Positions 52,358 through 61,954 of a stretch of DNA of 64,000 bases are shown one piece after another; position 1 is the stretch's first letter; each line of letters begins with the position of its first letter. The stretch is taken from the NCBI RefSeq assembly GCF_040207125.1, contig NZ_CP157940.1, positions 558,001 to 622,000 on the forward strand, read 5' to 3'. Below the pieces are notes generated by a model. It was not told the DNA's origin. It worked only from the letters and a program-made list of their open reading frames with translations, and ran no database searches. A program made the position numbers and the translations under genes. This stretch comes from Lacrimispora sp. BS-2. Lineage in GTDB: Bacteria; Bacillota; Clostridia; Lachnospirales; Lachnospiraceae.

Positions 52358-54472
52358 ATGAATTATCCAAATTTGTTTTCACCCATGAATATTGGTTCTG
52401 TAAAGATCAAGAACCGCATCGTAATGTCCTCTATGTGCGTTGGTCTTGCAGAGCATGACGGTGCGGTGAGTAAGCGATTGTCAGATTATTATGAGGAACG
52501 TGCAGCCGGAGGTGTGGGACTCATTATGACTGAGTGTACCCGAATCAATGAGACGGATGCCGTCTCTCATTCCAGCATGCTGTCGATGTCTCATGACAGG
52601 TACATTGCACCCCTTCATGCCGCCGTGGAAAGAGTGCATGCCCACGGAGCAAAGCTGTTTGTCCAGCTCTTTCATCCCGGTCGACAAAACGTGGTTGTGT
52701 TTCCGACTCTGTGGCAGTTCAATGAGAGAATGGCAAGGGTTTTTCCGCCCTATTGGAATCTCTATTTCAAAGCCACCAGCAGCTTTGACGAATCCGCCAT
52801 GGATGATCCAAAGACCGTGAAGCGTATGAAGCGCTATATGAAGCCGCTCCTTGCGCCCAGCGCTGTTCCATGCGGACTTGGCGTCAATGCCATCCGCAAT
52901 CAAAATACGATTGCTATGACGATTCCTCAGATCAAAACGCTGATCAGCCAGTTTGCTGCCGCCGCGAAGAGGGTAAAGAAAGCCGGGGCCGACGGCGTGG
53001 AGCTGCATGCCGCCCATGGGTATTTGCTGCAGCAGTTTCTAAGCCCCTACACGAATCAGCGCACGGATGAATACGGCGGTTCCCTGGAAAACCGCATGCG
53101 GTTTTTGAGGGAGATCATTGACGGCATCCGAAAGGAGTGCGGGCCTGATTTCCCCATTAGTGTACGCCTGACTGCGGATGAATTTTATGACACGATTGGT
53201 TATCCCGGACAGGGGATCACCTTGGATGAGGGTGTAGAGATTGCGAAAAGGCTGGAGCAGTTCGGGATTGACGCACTCAACATCAGCAGCGGTGCTTATG
53301 ATACCGATCAGACCTGTTGTGAACCAATTAGTTTTGAACCCGGCTGGCGCAAGTATTTGGCGAAAGCAGTCAAGGAAGCAGTTGATATTCCGGTCATCTC
53401 AGCCAATCTGATCCGCTCGCCGGAGCAGGCGGAAGCGCAGCTCGCGGAACATACCCAGGATTTTATTGCAATGGGACGCCCATTCCTCGCTGATCTGGAA
53501 TGGGCAAACAAGGCCAAAGAGGGTCGGAGTGATGACATTCTCAAGTGCATATGCTGTCTGCACTGTATGGAGAGTTTGCATGAAAGTGTGCTGAATGGCA
53601 AGCCGATTGAATGTGCCGTCAATCCCCGCACCTGTCAGGAAAATAAATATGAACGCAATGCACCGAAAGATGGCCGTCAGCGGCAGATCGTCATTGTGGG
53701 CGCTGGTCCTGCAGGCTTAACAGCGGCAAGAGAACTGGCGGCGCGGGACTTCAAGGTAACCGTACTGGAAAAGAACGGAGAACCCGGCGGTCAGCTTCTC
53801 TTGGCGAAAGCACCGCCCCATAAGGAGAAGATCGGTTGGCTTATTGAGGAATTGACTCATTTGGCAACCCAGCAGGGTGTAACAATTGAGTACAATATCA
53901 AAGCCACCAAAGAAGTCATTGATACCTACCATCCCTATGCTGTGATCTTCGCAACCGGCGGAGAAGCGATGGCACCGAGAATACCGGATTCCGACTCGGA
54001 CGCGGTGGTCACGGTGACGTCTGTTTTGACGGGAGAAAAAATCTACTCCAATCAGGAAATTGCCGTCATCGGCTCAGGCATGACTGGGCTGGAGACAGCG
54101 GAGCTGCTGCTGGAACAGGGGAATAAAATCACTGTGATCGAGATGGCGGACAAACTCGCCCCTGGCGCTTATCCAACTAACGCTTCGGATGTAATAAGAC
54201 GGCTGGAAAAGGGCGGAGTCAGATTTCTCCCAGGCAGGAAGCTGGAGCGGATTGGAGACGGGATGCTGTATCTGAGCCGTAAAGACGGCGTGCTGGAGTC
54301 CGTCCGCACGGACGTCACGGTGCTGGCTATCGGCGTACGCAGCAGCAATGCGCTGGCAAAGGAATGCTCCGGCCATTATGATCGACTCTATACTATCGGC
54401 GACGCAGAAAAACCTGGACGTATTGGCGACGCTACTCGCAGAGCTTTCGAGCTGGCATGCTCTTTACATTAA
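52358..54472 (+). CDS. NADH:flavin oxidoreductase, OYE / 2,4-dienoyl-CoA reductase type
   Basis: 704 residues. Residues 1-380 are the FMN barrel (HAAHGYLLQQFLSPYTNQRT, DEYGGSLENRM). The Fe-S cluster region CICCLHCMESLHESV...ECAVNP holds the Cys ligands. The C-terminal part binds FAD (IVIVGAGPAGLTAARELAAR) and NAD(P) (IAVIGSGMTGLETAELLLEQ). Such enzymes reduce enoates, dienoyl-CoA, bile-acid enones (BaiCD/BaiH-like) or trimethylamine. The substrate is not deducible. 46 bp after the aldehyde dehydrogenase, with AAGAGGTAAAAGG before the ATG. Confidence 0.93.
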   Translation: MNYPNLFSPMNIGSVKIKNRIVMSSMCVGLAEHDGAVSKRLSDYYEERAAGGVGLIMTECTRINETDAVSHSSMLSMSHDRYIAPLHAAVERVHAHGAKLFVQLFHPGRQNVVVFPTLWQFNERMARVFPPYWNLYFKATSSFDESAMDDPKTVKRMKRYMKPLLAPSAVPCGLGVNAIRNQNTIAMTIPQIKTLISQFAAAAKRVKKAGADGVELHAAHGYLLQQFLSPYTNQRTDEYGGSLENRMRFLREIIDGIRKECGPDFPISVRLTADEFYDTIGYPGQGITLDEGVEIAKRLEQFGIDALNISSGAYDTDQTCCEPISFEPGWRKYLAKAVKEAVDIPVISANLIRSPEQAEAQLAEHTQDFIAMGRPFLADLEWANKAKEGRSDDILKCICCLHCMESLHESVLNGKPIECAVNPRTCQENKYERNAPKDGRQRQIVIVGAGPAGLTAARELAARDFKVTVLEKNGEPGGQLLLAKAPPHKEKIGWLIEELTHLATQQGVTIEYNIKATKEVIDTYHPYAVIFATGGEAMAPRIPDSDSDAVVTVTSVLTGEKIYSNQEIAVIGSGMTGLETAELLLEQGNKITVIEMADKLAPGAYPTNASDVIRRLEKGGVRFLPGRKLERIGDGMLYLSRKDGVLESVRTDVTVLAIGVRSSNALAKECSGHYDRLYTIGDAEKPGRIGDATRRAFELACSLH

Positions 54473-54542
54473 TAACATTTCACATTTTGCCGCCCTTACA
54501 ATTGATTTCTTTTACCAATCACCTTATAAGAGAGGAGTCGCC

Positions 54543-54893
54543 ATGAACAGAGAACAGCAGGAGAGGCTTTGGAAAATTGCAGAAAAATTCATTATATGCC
54601 GCAAATCCATGTCTGCACTGGGGGATGAAACGAGGCAACGGATTGTCCTTGCTCTTTTAGAGTGCGACTACAAAGGTGCCCGTTTGGGCGAACTTGCTCG
54701 TAAAATACAGCTATCTCGCCCTGTCGTATCCCATCACCTGCAGGTTTTAAAGGATGCGAAAATTGTAAATATGAGACAGGAAGGTACCAAAAATTATTTC
54801 TATATAGATTCGAATGAATCACAATGGAAAATACTGAATGAGGTAACCAGCCTTATATACGAAGAGGTCCAGAATATAAGCAAAACAATATGA
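54543..54893 (+). CDS. ArsR-family regulator
   Basis: 116 residues from the ATG at 54543 (AGAGGAG upstream). SALGDETRQRIVLALLECDY, LGELARKIQLSRPVVSHHLQ and VLKDAKIVNMRQEGTKNYFY are the classical ArsR winged helix. Metal-binding ELCVCDL is absent (ARLGELA), so it is not a simple arsenic sensor. 70 bp after the OYE gene; its last four bases overlap the chemoreceptor start, so it may control this operon. Confidence 0.9.
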   Translation: MNREQQERLWKIAEKFIICRKSMSALGDETRQRIVLALLECDYKGARLGELARKIQLSRPVVSHHLQVLKDAKIVNMRQEGTKNYFYIDSNESQWKILNEVTSLIYEEVQNISKTI

Positions 54894-56535
54894 TAAAAGG
54901 AAGGAGACTCTCTTTTTTGAAACTTAGACAAAAACTAATCGTATCATTTTTAATTGTTGTTGCTATTTCATCTATCGCCATAGTGATTGGATTGATAAAT
55001 CTTCTGATTGTTAACCGTTCATACAGCAATGCCCTGATAGACTATGGATTTTCGCAGGGCCAGGTGGGTAGTTTTTTTGCATCGGTAAATGAGGAACATT
55101 CTATATCCAGGGATGTCATCCTATTATCCGACCAAACAGACAAAGAAGATGCCGTACAAAAATTAAATACTACAATATCATCAGAGACGGATACTTATTT
55201 GAAAGCAGTACAGGCGAACCTTTCTTCGAACTCATCCGCACAGGCTTACTATAAGGACATTACAGACAATCTGTCTCTTTATCGCCAAACATCCGATGAA
55301 GCCATCCAATTGGGATTGCAGGGAAAAACAGATGAGGCTGTTCACATTTTGCAGGATGAGGCTGGCCTCTATTACAGCAAAGTGAAAGATGCGGCTCAGG
55401 GTCTTATGAGTTTTTATGAATCAACGGTCGAAGCGCAATCAAATAAGTTAACGGTCCAATCAGAAAATACTCCGAGCGTCTGGCTGCACTTTCGGAGGGA
55501 GAGTTGAGCTCCCCTGTTCCTGAAATTTCAAAAGAGGATGAAATGGGTATTCTTGCTGACGTTACTAAGGATCTGGTGAGCAAGATCAGCATAATTATGA
55601 GCGATCTGATGCGTGTTTTGCATGAGATATCTATCGGAAACCTCACCGTTTCCTCCATGTTCCCGTATCAGAATGATTTCATACCCTTACAAACCTCTAT
55701 AGAGCAAATTATCGTATCCCTGAATGATACTTTGGGACATATTGATTTATCTGCTGATCAGGTAGCAGCCAGTTCCAATCAGTTGGCCTACGGCTCCCAG
55801 GCTCTGGCTCAAGGTGCAACCCAGCAGGCAGCCTCGGTGGAAGAACTGGCGTCCGCGATTGCTGAAATTTCCAGGCAGGTGAAGGATAACGCCAATCATG
55901 CGCAAAATGCCAGTGCCCAGTCTACGAGAGCTGTAAATGAAGTTGACGAAGGTAATCGGAAAATACAAGAACTGATTGCTGCAATGACAGAAATCAGCCG
56001 TTCTAACCAAGAAATCAGCAAAGTAGTCAAAACAATTGAGGATATTGCACTTGAGACGAATATCCTTGCACTCAACGCCTCAATTGAAGCTGCCCACGCC
56101 GGCGAAGCCGGTAAAGGATTTGCAGTAGTAGCTGACGAAATCCGTGGCCTCGCCGGCAAATCTGCTGAGGCCGTTAAAGGAACTGCTGTACTGATTAATG
56201 GAGTGATAAATTCTGTTGATCGTGGGACTGTGCTTGCCGATACCGCTGCAAAATCGCTGCTTACCATGGTGCAAGGTACTGCAGCAGTGAGTGATGTTAT
56301 CAACCAAATATCTCTTGCATCAGTATCCCAAGCAAATGCGATCACCCAAGTAACCATGGGTATCGACCAGATTTCCTCCGTGGTTCAAACCAACTCCGCT
56401 ACTGCGGAAGAGAGTGCGGCTACCAGTGAAGAGCTCTCCAGTCAAGCCCAAATTCTGCGAGAACTGACTGGACGATTTAGGCTCAAAAGTGAAGCGGAAT
56501 CGGTTCAAAAATTAGTTGAAGCAAACGAAAGGTAG
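54890..56535 (+). pseudogene. Methyl-accepting chemotaxis protein, disrupted (second membrane helix deleted, frameshift)
   Basis: The first part (54890-55507) encodes membrane helix 1 (LIVSFLIVVAISSIAIVIGL) and a four-helix-bundle sensor, then runs out of frame. The second part (frame entering near 55458) starts in the HAMP domain ([40 protein letters not shown]) and holds the complete signalling hairpin ([40 protein letters not shown]). The membrane-spanning helix 2 that should join them is missing. A deletion with frame change is the simplest explanation; the soluble signalling half could still be made from a TTG at 55504. Confidence 0.85.
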
Positions 56536-56544
56536 ATCTATGTT

Positions 56545-57318
56545 ATGAGAGAACATATAATTTTAGTGGATTCTGAGAAGTGTATCGGGTGCAGTATGTG
56601 CCAACGGGACTGTCCTGAAAACAATATTTCGATTACAAACAAGAAAGCGGTAATTAAGTCGCAAAGCTGCATGAAGTGCGGACATTGCGTTGCAGTTTGC
56701 CCGAAAGCTGCTGTTTCCATCACAGGTTTTGACGAACCGCCAATTGAGATCGAAAATCCAACGATATTAAATCCAAAGCAGCTTCTAAGCGCAATTCAAA
56801 CCAGAAGAACGATTCGCCAGTTTAAGAATCAGCCGGTGGAGCCCGAGGTAATCACGCAGATCATCGAAGCAGGACGCTGGACGCCAAGCGGGCATAATGC
56901 ACAGGATGTATCCTATATCGTGCTGAGGGATAACATGGAGCGTTATGAAAAAATAGCGGTGCGTTTATTTAGAAAGCTGCTGCCGATAGTAAAGCTGGTG
57001 AATCCCAGCGTAAAAAAAGCAGTGATTGATGATCATTTTTTCTTTAAAAAAGCACCTGTCGCCATTATGATTCTGTCGAAAAGCGAGATCAATGCTTCTC
57101 TTGCTGCCTCCAATATGGAATTGATGGCACAGGCACATGGTCTGGGGGTCCTTTATAGCGGGCTTTTTAGCAGGGCCGTATACCTTTCTAAAAAGCTGCA
57201 AAAAGCGCTGCAACTGACGCATAAAGATCGGGTCGTTACAACCCTGGTGCTTGGCTATCCGAATGTGAATTACCGTCGCACCGCACAAAAAGATGCGGCG
57301 GTTATCCGTAATTTATAA
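56545..57318 (+). CDS. Ferredoxin-nitroreductase fusion protein
   Basis: 257 residues. Residues 1-60 hold two 4Fe-4S motifs (CIGCSMCQRDCP, CMKCGHCVAVCP). The rest is a nitroreductase FMN domain: IQTRRTIRQFKNQPVEPEVI, GRWTPSGHNAQDVSYIVL, NMELMAQAHGLGVLYSGLFS. Such fusions pass electrons from ferredoxin to FMN and reduce nitro or quinone compounds. Last gene of the redox cluster and closed by a terminator. Confidence 0.93.
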   Translation: MREHIILVDSEKCIGCSMCQRDCPENNISITNKKAVIKSQSCMKCGHCVAVCPKAAVSITGFDEPPIEIENPTILNPKQLLSAIQTRRTIRQFKNQPVEPEVITQIIEAGRWTPSGHNAQDVSYIVLRDNMERYEKIAVRLFRKLLPIVKLVNPSVKKAVIDDHFFFKKAPVAIMILSKSEINASLAASNMELMAQAHGLGVLYSGLFSRAVYLSKKLQKALQLTHKDRVVTTLVLGYPNVNYRRTAQKDAAVIRNL

Positions 57319-57453
57319 AGAAATGTAGGGCTTATCTGTACAACAGCGGATGGGAATTGGAGCCGTGTATGGAGTATGGAGTGCCTGCCTTTGCACAGTC
57401 ATAGGGTCTAAGGTGTTTTACACGCTATGATAGCCTGGCTGCCAAAAGCTGCG

Positions 57454-57497
57454 CAAGAGCCTGCCCGATTCTCAGGGCAGGCTCTTGTTCTCTTTTT
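57454..57497 (+). terminator. Terminator of the redox operon
   Basis: CAAGAGCCTGCCC pairs with GGGCAGGCTCTTG, followed by TTCTCTTTTT. Confidence 0.9.
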
Positions 57498-58234
57498 CTG
57501 CTTTTGACGGAGCATCTGGATATCAAGATAAGAAAGCATATCGTGGTGAAGTTGATTATATCATTACCAAGCCTATCAGTAGATTGTCAAGAAATGTGTT
57601 AGATACGTTAACTATTATACGAAGTTTAAAGGCAAAAGGTATCAATATCTATTTTGAAAAGGAAAATTTAAATTCACTTGAAGCAGAAAAAGAAATAGAT
57701 ATTGCATTTAATGGAGTTTTAGCACAGGAAGAGAGCAGAAATTTAAACGAAAACGTTCAATGGGGATACAAACGTAAATTTGAAAGAGGTGATGATTTTG
57801 TCGGCAAGATGCCTATGGGGTACAAACGTGACAATGATGAATGGATAGTCGTGCCGGAAGAAGCCGATATCATAAGAAAAATCTCTAAATGTAATCCAGT
57901 TGAAGCTGATGCGATTGCTGACTGGTGTAATGAAAGCAGTTATCGTTTTATAGAACTTGCTGATGATAAAGATAAAATCGTGATTTCTCACATGCTTTTT
58001 GAAGCAGGTAGTTTCGGAACATTACTACCAGGAACCACCACTTGGAAGGAATGGGATGCCCTTAATTTTGATTCTGAAGAATTTTTAAATAAGCTTCCAT
58101 ATTTACACACCCAACACACACAGAATGCGTTGTCGAATTGTGCCGGAAGAGATGATAACATGACCGACTATGAGGAGGGAAGAAAGGCAACATTCGATGT
58201 TGTGATAAATAAATATGTTTTAAGAGGGCTTTAA
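57485..58234 (+). pseudogene. Serine-recombinase fragment joined to an unrelated sequence
   Basis: Reading to residue ~140 gives the second half of a resolvase domain: VDYIITKPISRLSRNVLDTL, KAKGINIYFEKENLNSLEAE and the Recombinase-domain start GKMPMGYKRDNDEWIVVPEE ADIIRKI. The catalytic-Ser N-terminus is missing. From SKCNPVEADAIADWCNESSY on it is not recombinase and I do not recognise it (LFEAGSFGTLLPGTTTWKEW). The frame opens in the terminator without a ribosome site. Confidence 0.7.
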
Positions 58235-58485
58235 ATGGTATTGGAGCATATTTTAACAGATTCAGCTGACAAAAGAGTCGAAAGGATTTTTGGAGAAAAT
58301 GTAAGACAGACATGGCAATCCGATTGTTGGATCAAAGAAGAGGGAAACTAACGGAAGGTGCCGTACTGAGAGGATTGGATTATAAATAAAGCAGAAAGCC
58401 AAATGCTCTTTTACAATGTTTTTATAGGACGATGCTTAACTTTATGATATAATTGGATTATATAGGATGGAAGGAGTATTCAATA
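58235..58485. other. Decayed stretch after the recombinase fragment
   Basis: A short frame (MVLEHILTDSADKRVERIFG, about 38 codons) follows without a ribosome site. Nothing recognised. Confidence 0.35.
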
Positions 58486-58717
58486 ATGAAGTTAAGCCGA
58501 TCCTATTATGCAAAGATTATCCCCAAGGAAAAATCCAATGAATTTTTTGGATTTTATAATATATTAGGTAAATTCTCTGCGGTTATGGGTCCAACGCTGA
58601 TGTCCATTACAACAGCCATTACCGATAATGCCAGATGGAGTATTTTGGGAATTATTCCTCTTTTTAATTGGATTAGTGATTTTTATGGCACTTTCTAAAG
58701 AACAAAAAATAAGATGA
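58486..58717 (+). pseudogene. C-terminal fragment of an Atg22/UMF1-like MFS transporter
   Basis: SRSYYAKIIPKEKSNEFFGF, YNILGKFSAVMGPTLMSITT and NARWSILGIIPLF are the last membrane segments of Atg22-like transporters. The frame shifts in the T run near 58662, after which FLIGLVIFMALSKEQKIR follows in another frame. The first ~350 residues of the transporter are absent. Confidence 0.7.
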
Positions 58718-58737
58718 AAGATGATGGAGCTGGAAAA

Positions 58738-60039
58738 ATGAGCAAAGGAAAAGCAAAGCATTTGGTAGTGATCTCCTATGATGCATTTTCTGAAGATAAC
58801 TGGGAAAAGGCAAGTCGGCTTCCCAACCTTTCCCGATTAATAAAAAGCGGAGCATTCAGTACAAAATTAAAAAGTGTCTATCCGACTCTTACCTATGTGG
58901 TGCATACCACTATGGTGACCGGCGTTTATCCGGATAAGCATGGAATCTATCATAATACCCCTCTCCAGCCTTTCATTGATGAAGATGAACAGGCGTGGTT
59001 CTGGTTTAAAAAGGATATCAAGGCACCTGCTGTGTATGATGCTTTGAGAAATTGTGAAATGAAATCAGCCGGAATCCTGTGGCCTGTTACCGGAAAGGCC
59101 TCCATTCGCTATAATCTTCCGGAGATAAAGGCAATCGGACGTGAGAATCAATCTCTTAAGATCTTAAGAAATGGAAGTCCATTTTTTTGTATGGGGCTTG
59201 AGAAAAAATATGGAAAATTGAGAAAAGGGATTGAACAGCCTTACCTGGATGATTTTACAGCCATGTGCGGAAAAGACACCATTCTAAGCAAAAAACCGGA
59301 ACTTCTGATGATGCACTTCATTGAACTGGACGATGCGAAGCATCATTATGGGACAGACAGTCCTGAGATTGACAAGGTTTTGATCCGGATGGATGAAAGA
59401 ATCGGTAAGATTATGGAGGCAGTTCGGGAGGCAGGCATTTTTGAGGAGACGGTTTTTCTGGTGTTGGGAGATCATGGGCAGAAAAATGTAAGGTACAAGG
59501 TGAAATTGAATCAATTGTTAAAAGAAGAAGGCCTTATTTATGAAGAAAAAGGGAAAATGTTTTGGAGAGCCTATATACAGTCTACAGGAGGGTCTGCCTA
59601 TTTGCATCTGAAGGAAAATGACGAGGAAGCGAAGCAGCGTGTACTACAGATTCTTTTAAAAGCGGCAGAAGAGAAGAACTTAGGTATTGAGAGGATCTAT
59701 ACCAGAGAAGAACTGGAACGTTTTCATGCGTTCCCGGTTTCGGGGTATATGCTGGAAGCAAAGACTGGTTACTGTTTTGATGACAGCCTTACCGGGTCCC
59801 TTGTGACTGACTTGGAGAAAGAGAATAGAAAGTATGCAACTCATGGGTATTCACCAGAGAAACCAGAGTATCGATGTGGCTTTGTAGTATCAGGAAATTG
59901 TATTAAGAAAGAATACCAGTTGGGAGAAATCCAGATGGTAGATATAGCTCCTACGATTGCAGCAATTCTCGGCATTGATTTCGGTCCTTGTGACGGCAGA
60001 GTGTTGGATGAGATATTCAGAATTAATACGAAAGTGTAA
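58738..60039 (+). CDS. Alkaline phosphatase-superfamily phosphodiesterase (nucleotide pyrophosphatase-like)
   Basis: 433 residues from the ATG at 58738 (GGAGCTGG upstream). VVISYDAFSEDN contains the first metal Asp; the nucleophile is a Thr in TLTYVVHTTMVTGVYPDKHG; other metal ligands are in HFIELDDAKHHYG, FLVLGDHGQ and a late ATHGYSPE. This is the ectonucleotide pyrophosphatase/phosphodiesterase layout. No signal peptide, so it probably acts in the cytosol on nucleotide or phosphodiester substrates. Confidence 0.88.
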   Translation: MSKGKAKHLVVISYDAFSEDNWEKASRLPNLSRLIKSGAFSTKLKSVYPTLTYVVHTTMVTGVYPDKHGIYHNTPLQPFIDEDEQAWFWFKKDIKAPAVYDALRNCEMKSAGILWPVTGKASIRYNLPEIKAIGRENQSLKILRNGSPFFCMGLEKKYGKLRKGIEQPYLDDFTAMCGKDTILSKKPELLMMHFIELDDAKHHYGTDSPEIDKVLIRMDERIGKIMEAVREAGIFEETVFLVLGDHGQKNVRYKVKLNQLLKEEGLIYEEKGKMFWRAYIQSTGGSAYLHLKENDEEAKQRVLQILLKAAEEKNLGIERIYTREELERFHAFPVSGYMLEAKTGYCFDDSLTGSLVTDLEKENRKYATHGYSPEKPEYRCGFVVSGNCIKKEYQLGEIQMVDIAPTIAAILGIDFGPCDGRVLDEIFRINTKV

Positions 60040-60107
60040 AACTGGGAAGAAGTATACCAATCTGACATATTTAAACGGATAAGTAAATAATACAGTAAAT
60101 AAAGATA

Positions 60108-60151
60108 GGCATTAGCGTAATTGTACCGTAGGGTAAATATACGTTAATGTC
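60108..60151. repeat. 12-bp imperfect hairpin in intergenic region
   Basis: GGCATTAGCGTA pairs with TACGTTAATGTC (two G-U pairs) around a 20-base loop. No T tract follows, so it is not a standard terminator. Confidence 0.5.
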
Positions 60152-60208
60152 TTGGGGGTAGAATGCTCTGAAATATAACTATCTTGAGCAAATGAAAGAA
60201 GGTTTGTA

Positions 60209-60619
60209 ATGATTAGATCAGTAATAAAGGATGTCGTTTTTCTGAATCAGAAGTCAGAACCGGCAACGGAAGCGGACAAGCAGGTGGTTCAGGATTTGCT
60301 TGATACTTTAAAAGCGAATGAAGTAGGTTGTGTAGGGATGGCGGCTAACATGATTGGTGTCAAGAAGAGAATAATAGCAGTGAGTATGGGTTTTGCTAAT
60401 ATTGCTATGATTAATCCGGTGATTGTGAAAAAGTCTGGTGCCTACGAGACGGAGGAAGGCTGTCTTTCTTTGATTGGAGTTCGCAAGACCACCAGATATA
60501 TGGATATCGAGGTAGAGTTTCAGGATATTAATTTCAATAAACAGTGCCAGAAGTATTCCGGATGGATTGCACAGATTATACAACATGAAATCGACCACTG
60601 CGATGGCATAGTGATATAG
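60209..60619 (+). CDS. Peptide deformylase-like protein (short form)
   Basis: 136 residues. Metal motifs EEGCLS (83-87) and QHEIDH (126-130) are intact, so the zinc/iron site Cys-His-His plus Glu is present. Motif I reads GMAANMIG (about 43-50) where active deformylases have GLAANQIG or GLAAPQ; the oxyanion Gln is replaced by Met. This shortened family is widespread in Firmicutes beside a canonical Def. It may deformylate nascent peptides poorly or act on other substrates. Confidence 0.85.
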   Translation: MIRSVIKDVVFLNQKSEPATEADKQVVQDLLDTLKANEVGCVGMAANMIGVKKRIIAVSMGFANIAMINPVIVKKSGAYETEEGCLSLIGVRKTTRYMDIEVEFQDINFNKQCQKYSGWIAQIIQHEIDHCDGIVI

Positions 60620-60717
60620 AAGTATAGGCATTGATGGAAGTTGTAATAGCGAAATGAATACTAAAAAGGCGGAATAGAAGGATTTTATGCTTAACATAAG
60701 AACCAGGAGGTAAGATT

Positions 60718-61170
60718 ATGGTACAGGTAGGAACAAAAGCACCAGCATTTTCATTGCCGGATCAGAATGGATTGATGCACACGCTGGAGGAGTACAAGGG
60801 TAGGAAGGTTATTTTATATTTCTATCCAAAGGACAATACTCCGGGCTGCACCAAGCAGGCTTGCAACTTTGGAGAGCTGTATCCGCAGTTTCAGGAAAAG
60901 GGAGCTGTGGTTCTTGGGGTGAGTAAAGACAGTGTGGCATCTCATAAAAAATTCGAGGAAAAGTATGGACTACCATTTACATTGCTTTCTGATACGGAAC
61001 TTACCTGTATTCAGGCATATGATGTCTGGCAGGAAAAAATGAATTATGGTAAGGTTAGCATGGGAGTGGTTCGAACCACATATCTCATCGATGAAGATGG
61101 AGTAATTGTAAAAGCCTTTGGCAAAGTGAAGGCAGAGGAGAATCCGGCACAAATGCTGGAGCAATTTTAG
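60718..61170 (+). CDS. bcp: Thioredoxin-dependent thiol peroxidase (BCP/PrxQ)
   Basis: 150 residues. FYPKDNTPGCTKQACNF has peroxidatic Cys44 and resolving Cys49, the PrxQ arrangement. It reduces hydrogen and organic peroxides using thioredoxin. ACCAGGAGGTAA precedes the ATG. The next gene, yaaA, starts four bases after the stop; both serve peroxide defence. Confidence 0.96.
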   Translation: MVQVGTKAPAFSLPDQNGLMHTLEEYKGRKVILYFYPKDNTPGCTKQACNFGELYPQFQEKGAVVLGVSKDSVASHKKFEEKYGLPFTLLSDTELTCIQAYDVWQEKMNYGKVSMGVVRTTYLIDEDGVIVKAFGKVKAEENPAQMLEQF

Positions 61171-61173
61171 GAT

Positions 61174-61914
61174 ATGAAAATAATAATTTCTCCGGCAAAG
61201 AAGATGATTGAGGATACGGATTCCATTGAGGTTACCGGAGTGCCCGGATTTATTAATGATGCTATAATATTGATGCATGAAATGAAGTCCTTGTCCTTAT
61301 CAGAGGGAAAAGCATTGTGGAAATGCAATGATAAATTGGCAGAATTAAACTATAAGCGCTACAAAAATATGTCTTTGATGCATAGACTGACACCGGCAAT
61401 AATAGCATATGAGGGCTTGCAGTATCAGCATATGGCTCCGAAAGTGCTTACAACTAGGGCACTTTCGTACCTATCAGATCATTTACGGATTTTGTCAGGC
61501 TTCTATGGAGTACTCAAGCCCTTTGATGGGGTAACGCCATATCGACTAGAAATGCAGGCAAAGCTATCCGTGAATGATTGTAAAGATTTGTATGATTTCT
61601 GGGGAGACCGGTTGTATCATAGTCTAGTGGACGATGACAGAATTATCCTTAACTTGGCTTCGAAGGAATACTCACAATGCATCGAGAAATATATCACACC
61701 GAAGGATCGATTTATTACGATTGAGTTTGGTGAGCTAGTGGAAGGGAAAGTGAAGCAAAAGGGAACAATATCTAAGATGGCTCGCGGTGATATGGTGCGG
61801 TTCATGGCAGAGAATAATATTTCTGATCTGAATGGTCTCAAGGATTTCCAGGAGTTAGGATTTGCTTATTGCAAGGAGCTTTCCAGCAACTCAAAATACG
61901 TATTCATAATGTGA
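61174..61914 (+). CDS. yaaA: Peroxide stress protein YaaA (UPF0246)
   Basis: 246 residues. MKIIISPAKKM start, YKRYKNMSLMHRLTPAIIAY, HLRILSGFYGVLKPFDGVTP YRLEM and the KMARGDMVRFMAENNI end are diagnostic of YaaA, which lowers free iron during hydrogen peroxide stress in E. coli. Coupled to bcp. Confidence 0.95.
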   Translation: MKIIISPAKKMIEDTDSIEVTGVPGFINDAIILMHEMKSLSLSEGKALWKCNDKLAELNYKRYKNMSLMHRLTPAIIAYEGLQYQHMAPKVLTTRALSYLSDHLRILSGFYGVLKPFDGVTPYRLEMQAKLSVNDCKDLYDFWGDRLYHSLVDDDRIILNLASKEYSQCIEKYITPKDRFITIEFGELVEGKVKQKGTISKMARGDMVRFMAENNISDLNGLKDFQELGFAYCKELSSNSKYVFIM

Positions 61915-61954
61915 TGCAAGAGGTTGTTATGAGAACATACCTGTTTGGGTTTCA

